From Monosporascus cannonballus (lineage: Eukaryota; Ascomycota; Sordariomycetes; Xylariales): a stretch of 32,894 bases of DNA. The number at the start of each line of letters is the position of its first letter. Positions within the stretch are counted from its first letter, which is position 1. Both the position numbers and the translations under genes were made by a program. The notes below the pieces were generated by a model. The model worked only from the letters and a program-made list of their open reading frames with translations. It made no database searches and was not told the DNA's origin. Where the stretch lies: positions 1-32,894 of the forward strand of contig QJNS01000448.1 in the NCBI GenBank assembly GCA_004154925.1. The letters run 5' to 3'. Shown in pieces: positions 30,139 through 32,894 of the stretch.

Positions 30139-30808
30139 TGGAGAGCCGTCACGCGAGCTTGGATTATGTAGCAGCTGGGTGAAGGCCGATAATAATGAGC
30201 TTTCGAATCAGGCGATGGGCCGGTCTGACGCATCCCCCCTATTTTGCCTCTTGTCATGGAATAGGGGTATCTATGTTAGTCATCGAGCTCCCAGCTCCCC
30301 GGAAGAACCTTATTCCGGTGCGCCCACAGTATATAGAGAGCTTCCTAGCCACCGCTCGCTAGAGCTCAATTCTAGCAAGACAATTATCACTTCTCACACT
30401 CTATGTTACTTTATCTACCGATCAGCTTAACTGTCACACCTCTCCAACCTAAAATGCCCACAGTTTGGACCTTGCATATCGTCGTATTGGACAGAACATT
30501 ATAATGGCCGATCTTCAGGAGGATGAATGGACACACAACCATCTAGATCGTGGGAGCTGCGAATAACAATAGACTTCAGCATTTCCAACTAAGGACCTTG
30601 AATGAATTGTGATTGAATACTTCACTATGCGTTGCGATATGCCTTTTTCCACTGCATACAATCACACTTGGCCTGAGTTATGACACGCAATCCAGTTTCG
30701 GACTGGTCCTTGCTTGTGCAACGCGAACCCAGCAGCATAGTCTCTATAATAAGCAACGAGAGACCGCTTATCAACCTAGAACGACACGCACTACAACGAC
30801 CCCTATTC
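30139..30808. other. Intergenic, no gene recognised
   Basis: This holds the 3' region of the histone-fold gene. Open frames at about 30104-30430 and 30613-30825 show no motif or splice support. Confidence 0.55.
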
Positions 30809-31206
30809 TTAGCAATGCCTTATGAGACCGGATTTTCTTGGTATACTGCTTTTGTTATGAGCGAACAGATTTAAGGGGGTTATTTTCTCTGGTCCATCGA
30901 GGAGTATGCGTGCTGCGTGGGCTCCTGCTGCAAATCCATCCTCATGGAACCCGAACCCCATCCAAGCTCCGGCAAAATTAGTATTCTCGACACCGTTAAT
31001 CTTATTGATATCCTTGGCCACAAGGATGCTTTCGGAGGCAATGCGGGGATGGTAGGAAACATTGAGACTTTGTTGCGAACGAGGAGGCCGGATGAGGTTA
31101 ATGCTGGCGAGGACTTCGACCGGGGCTTCCCGGCTCCCCGGAGATGGGATTGCCTGAAGCTGTTCATGTCAAAGGTGACGGAGAACTTGGGGCCCGAGCT
31201 GTCTGG
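30809..31206 (-). pseudogene. C-terminal remnant of an FAD-dependent amine oxidoreductase
   Basis: The minus-strand fragment matches the end of fungal flavin-containing amine oxidases. It carries SGPKFSVTFDMN (about 31200-31162), then in a different frame LQAIPSPG, and later ASINLIRPP, YHPRIASESILVAKDIN and the strongly conserved FAGAWMGFGFHEDGF AAG, which helps bind FAD. The frame stops at TAA 30809-30811 after an unusual tail. Compared with the family as I remember it, one base is missing between FDMN and LQ, and further compensating shifts follow PSPG. The N-terminal Rossmann FAD-binding domain is absent upstream on this strand (to 31680). A functional product is unlikely. The loss may reflect deletion or the splitting of an accessory cluster. 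Confidence 0.72.
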
Positions 31207-31679
31207 CAGGCATTTCGGGAATAGAGAGCGTTGGTAACCTCATTGGCCAGCACCTGGAGGGGTATACATCGGGGCGTTCATCTATCACCTTGTTACGCAC
31301 TATGTACTGTGGTACACATGTAGTATATGCGTGTGTTACACAAGGTCCTATTGCCTATGGCCTAGGTAAAGATCCTTGTAAGTACCATGCATAGGGTGCC
31401 TCCCTGCGAGTTAATGGCGAACCACTATGCAGCAAGCCAACAGCACGCAGTAACCCACTGAAACGCAGCTTCAGAGTGAACAGGTGAAATTACCTGGCAC
31501 CTAGCCCCTGGGATCCGTTCACCACCTGTCACGCTGCACCAACTGTGGCAGGTGCCTGGACCGCCAACCGCATTCCTTCAGGTTAATTGTTACCCCCACC
31601 TCAGCCGTTCCCCCTTTCCCATAGAAACCACGCGTAATATATCTCAAAAATCCCCCAACTCTGCTTTGAGATATTGGGA
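31207..31679. other. Upstream region of the P450 gene
   Basis: About 470 bp between the amine-oxidase remnant and the P450 start. Several CACCTG/CAGGTG words occur (31480-31560, for example CAGGTG, TTCACCACCTG, GGCAGGTGCCTGG), forming small inverted repeats that could be regulator sites. No known factor is assigned. Confidence 0.5.
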
Positions 31680-32799
31680 ATGAAGATGGCGGTACTACAA
31701 AGCTTATCCTCGTTATTCAAATATGCTGCCGGCTTTGTCTTGCTATATGTAAGCACACCCGTTGTCCGAGCTACGATAGCGAACTAACTACGGGTAAGCC
31801 TCTCGCTGTGGTGAGCTACCGCATCGTGCTTCATCCTCTAAGAAACTATCCTGGGCCATTTCTCGCCCGAGTGACCGACTTGTATAATGCATTCCACGCG
31901 CTCCGTGGGTGCCTGCATCACCAGACTTATCAAGACCACTTCAAGCATGGTACGTTCTGCTATGTTAATATTATCCAACACACAAACTGGCCGGCTGCTT
32001 GTTTAGGTGGCTGTGAACGTCACTTCGACTGACTATGATTCTATTAAGGTCCAATAATTAGGCTGGGGCCAAACAAGCTTGTGTTCAACACGGTGGCAGC
32101 ATTGAAAGGTAGGCAAACCATTTCCGATCGTTCTGTGATCTCAACAGCCTTGGTACTTGGGTAGCTAAACGGAACGAGTAGATATATATCTCAGCCCTCG
32201 CATTGTCAAGTCTCATTCCTACGTGGCAGCTCGCTTGGGAATGCCTGCCAACATTCACACCACCACCGATGAAGCTATTCATCGCCAAAAACGCAAAGTT
32301 GTTGCTCCACTGCTGTCAGATCGATCACTGCGAAGCTTTGAGCTCGTCATTCAGAAGCAACTTCGAACGTTCCTCCAAGAAATCCTATCATCCTGTGCCA
32401 CGGCAATACCCTTGAATATGTCTCCGAGATGCAAAAATCTGGGATATGATGTAGTAGGTCATCTGGTTTTTGGGTATCCCCTACACCTCCAGACCGAAAA
32501 GACAAATCAGTTCCTCCCAGAAATGATAGCGGCCGGCAACATTCGCCTCAATCTCTACCTGCAATTCCCTCTGGCTTCATATTTGGGGATCGACACCTTT
32601 GTGCTCACGATAGCTCGTCTTAGCGGAGGCATGCGTATCTTCCATACCTTCGAGACCATGCTCACTACTCGAGCTGCTCTCCCCAAGGACGCAAAACATG
32701 ACTTCTATTCGTTTACCGCGGACGAGATGGATAGGGGTGGTGGAGGATCAATCTTAGGGAGCGAGTTTGGGTCAAATGCTCTCCTGTTTTTATCGGCGG
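31680..32799 (+). CDS. Cytochrome P450 monooxygenase, 3'-truncated by window edge
   Basis: ER-anchored haem monooxygenase of the fungal class that includes isotrichodermin C-15 hydroxylase and benzoate-hydroxylase-like P450s; substrate unknown. Exons 31680-31748, 31799-31949, 32049-32108 and 32182-32799 give 299 codons. Residues 1-38 hold the membrane anchor, split by intron 1. The hinge HPLRNYPGPFLARVTDLYNA is diagnostic. GPIIRLGPNKLVFN and DIYLSPRIVK follow, then AIHRQKRKVVAPLLSDRSL (helix C WxxxR-like, with HRQKR) and the F-G region. A stretch before helix I reads KHDFYSFTADEMD, and the frame reaches LLFLSAG at a GT (32800), where the next intron probably starts. Helix I threonine, ExxR and the haem Cys lie beyond the window. 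Intron 1 uses an AAG acceptor. No stop or frameshift is visible so far. Its neighbour is the amine-oxidase remnant, a common pairing in metabolic clusters. Confidence 0.85.
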
Positions 32800-32894
32800 G
32801 TAATGTCAGGGAAAATGGTAAAGTACGGAGTGAAAGGCAGAAGAAGCAGCCCAGCAGGTGGTTCATAGTATGGGTAGTAAATAGATGACCATTA

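Overview
This window comes from the nuclear genome of a filamentous ascomycete, most likely a Sordariomycete. Genes are cut by short introns (about 50-180 bp) with GT...AG ends and CTAAC/CTGAC-type branch sites. Housekeeping proteins are typical of Pezizomycotina, and there are no bacterial operons or Shine-Dalgarno sites. All gene models below are spliced by eye from conserved protein blocks and splice signals.

Left end (1-1760): a broken, GC-rich relic of a psi-factor-producing fatty-acid oxygenase (Ppo / linoleate diol synthase type). Only the P450-like half is visible. Housekeeping block (3015-7423): ARL1 Golgi GTPase (- strand, four exons, complete) divergent from ribosomal protein RPL39/eL39 (+ strand, three exons, complete), then SKP1 (- strand, four exons, complete), the SCF ubiquitin ligase adaptor. 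Membrane-protein block (9562-18294, - strand): a large protein with a signal peptide, seven predicted membrane segments of the TM7S3/TM198 (DUF4203) type and a very long disordered tail; then, 3.4 kb away, a 505-residue conserved fungal membrane/coiled-coil protein of unknown function.

From 18295 to 24615 lies a 6.3 kb gene-poor stretch. It holds degenerate reading frames, a striking 34-bp-arm inverted repeat, a G-rich block followed by a palindrome and a TATA-like box, and possible transposon debris with RIP-like stop codons. Then comes a myosin regulatory light chain (Rlc1 type, + strand, 24616-25681) and a small lysine-tailed protein with a SANT/Myb-like helical N-terminus (- strand, 27326-27782).

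The right end looks accessory. It has a five-exon gene (29428-30138) whose product carries a histone H3-type fold aligned without gaps to H3, but with an acidic N-terminal tail instead of a basic one. This is the most unusual item in the window. It is followed by a frameshifted C-terminal remnant of an FAD-dependent amine oxidoreductase (30809-31206, - strand) and the 5' two-thirds of a cytochrome P450 (31680 to the window edge, + strand).

The genes do not form one pathway. The left and middle genes are core cell machinery (Golgi traffic, translation, ubiquitination, cytokinesis). The ends and the 18-24 kb stretch carry decayed or lineage-specific material.
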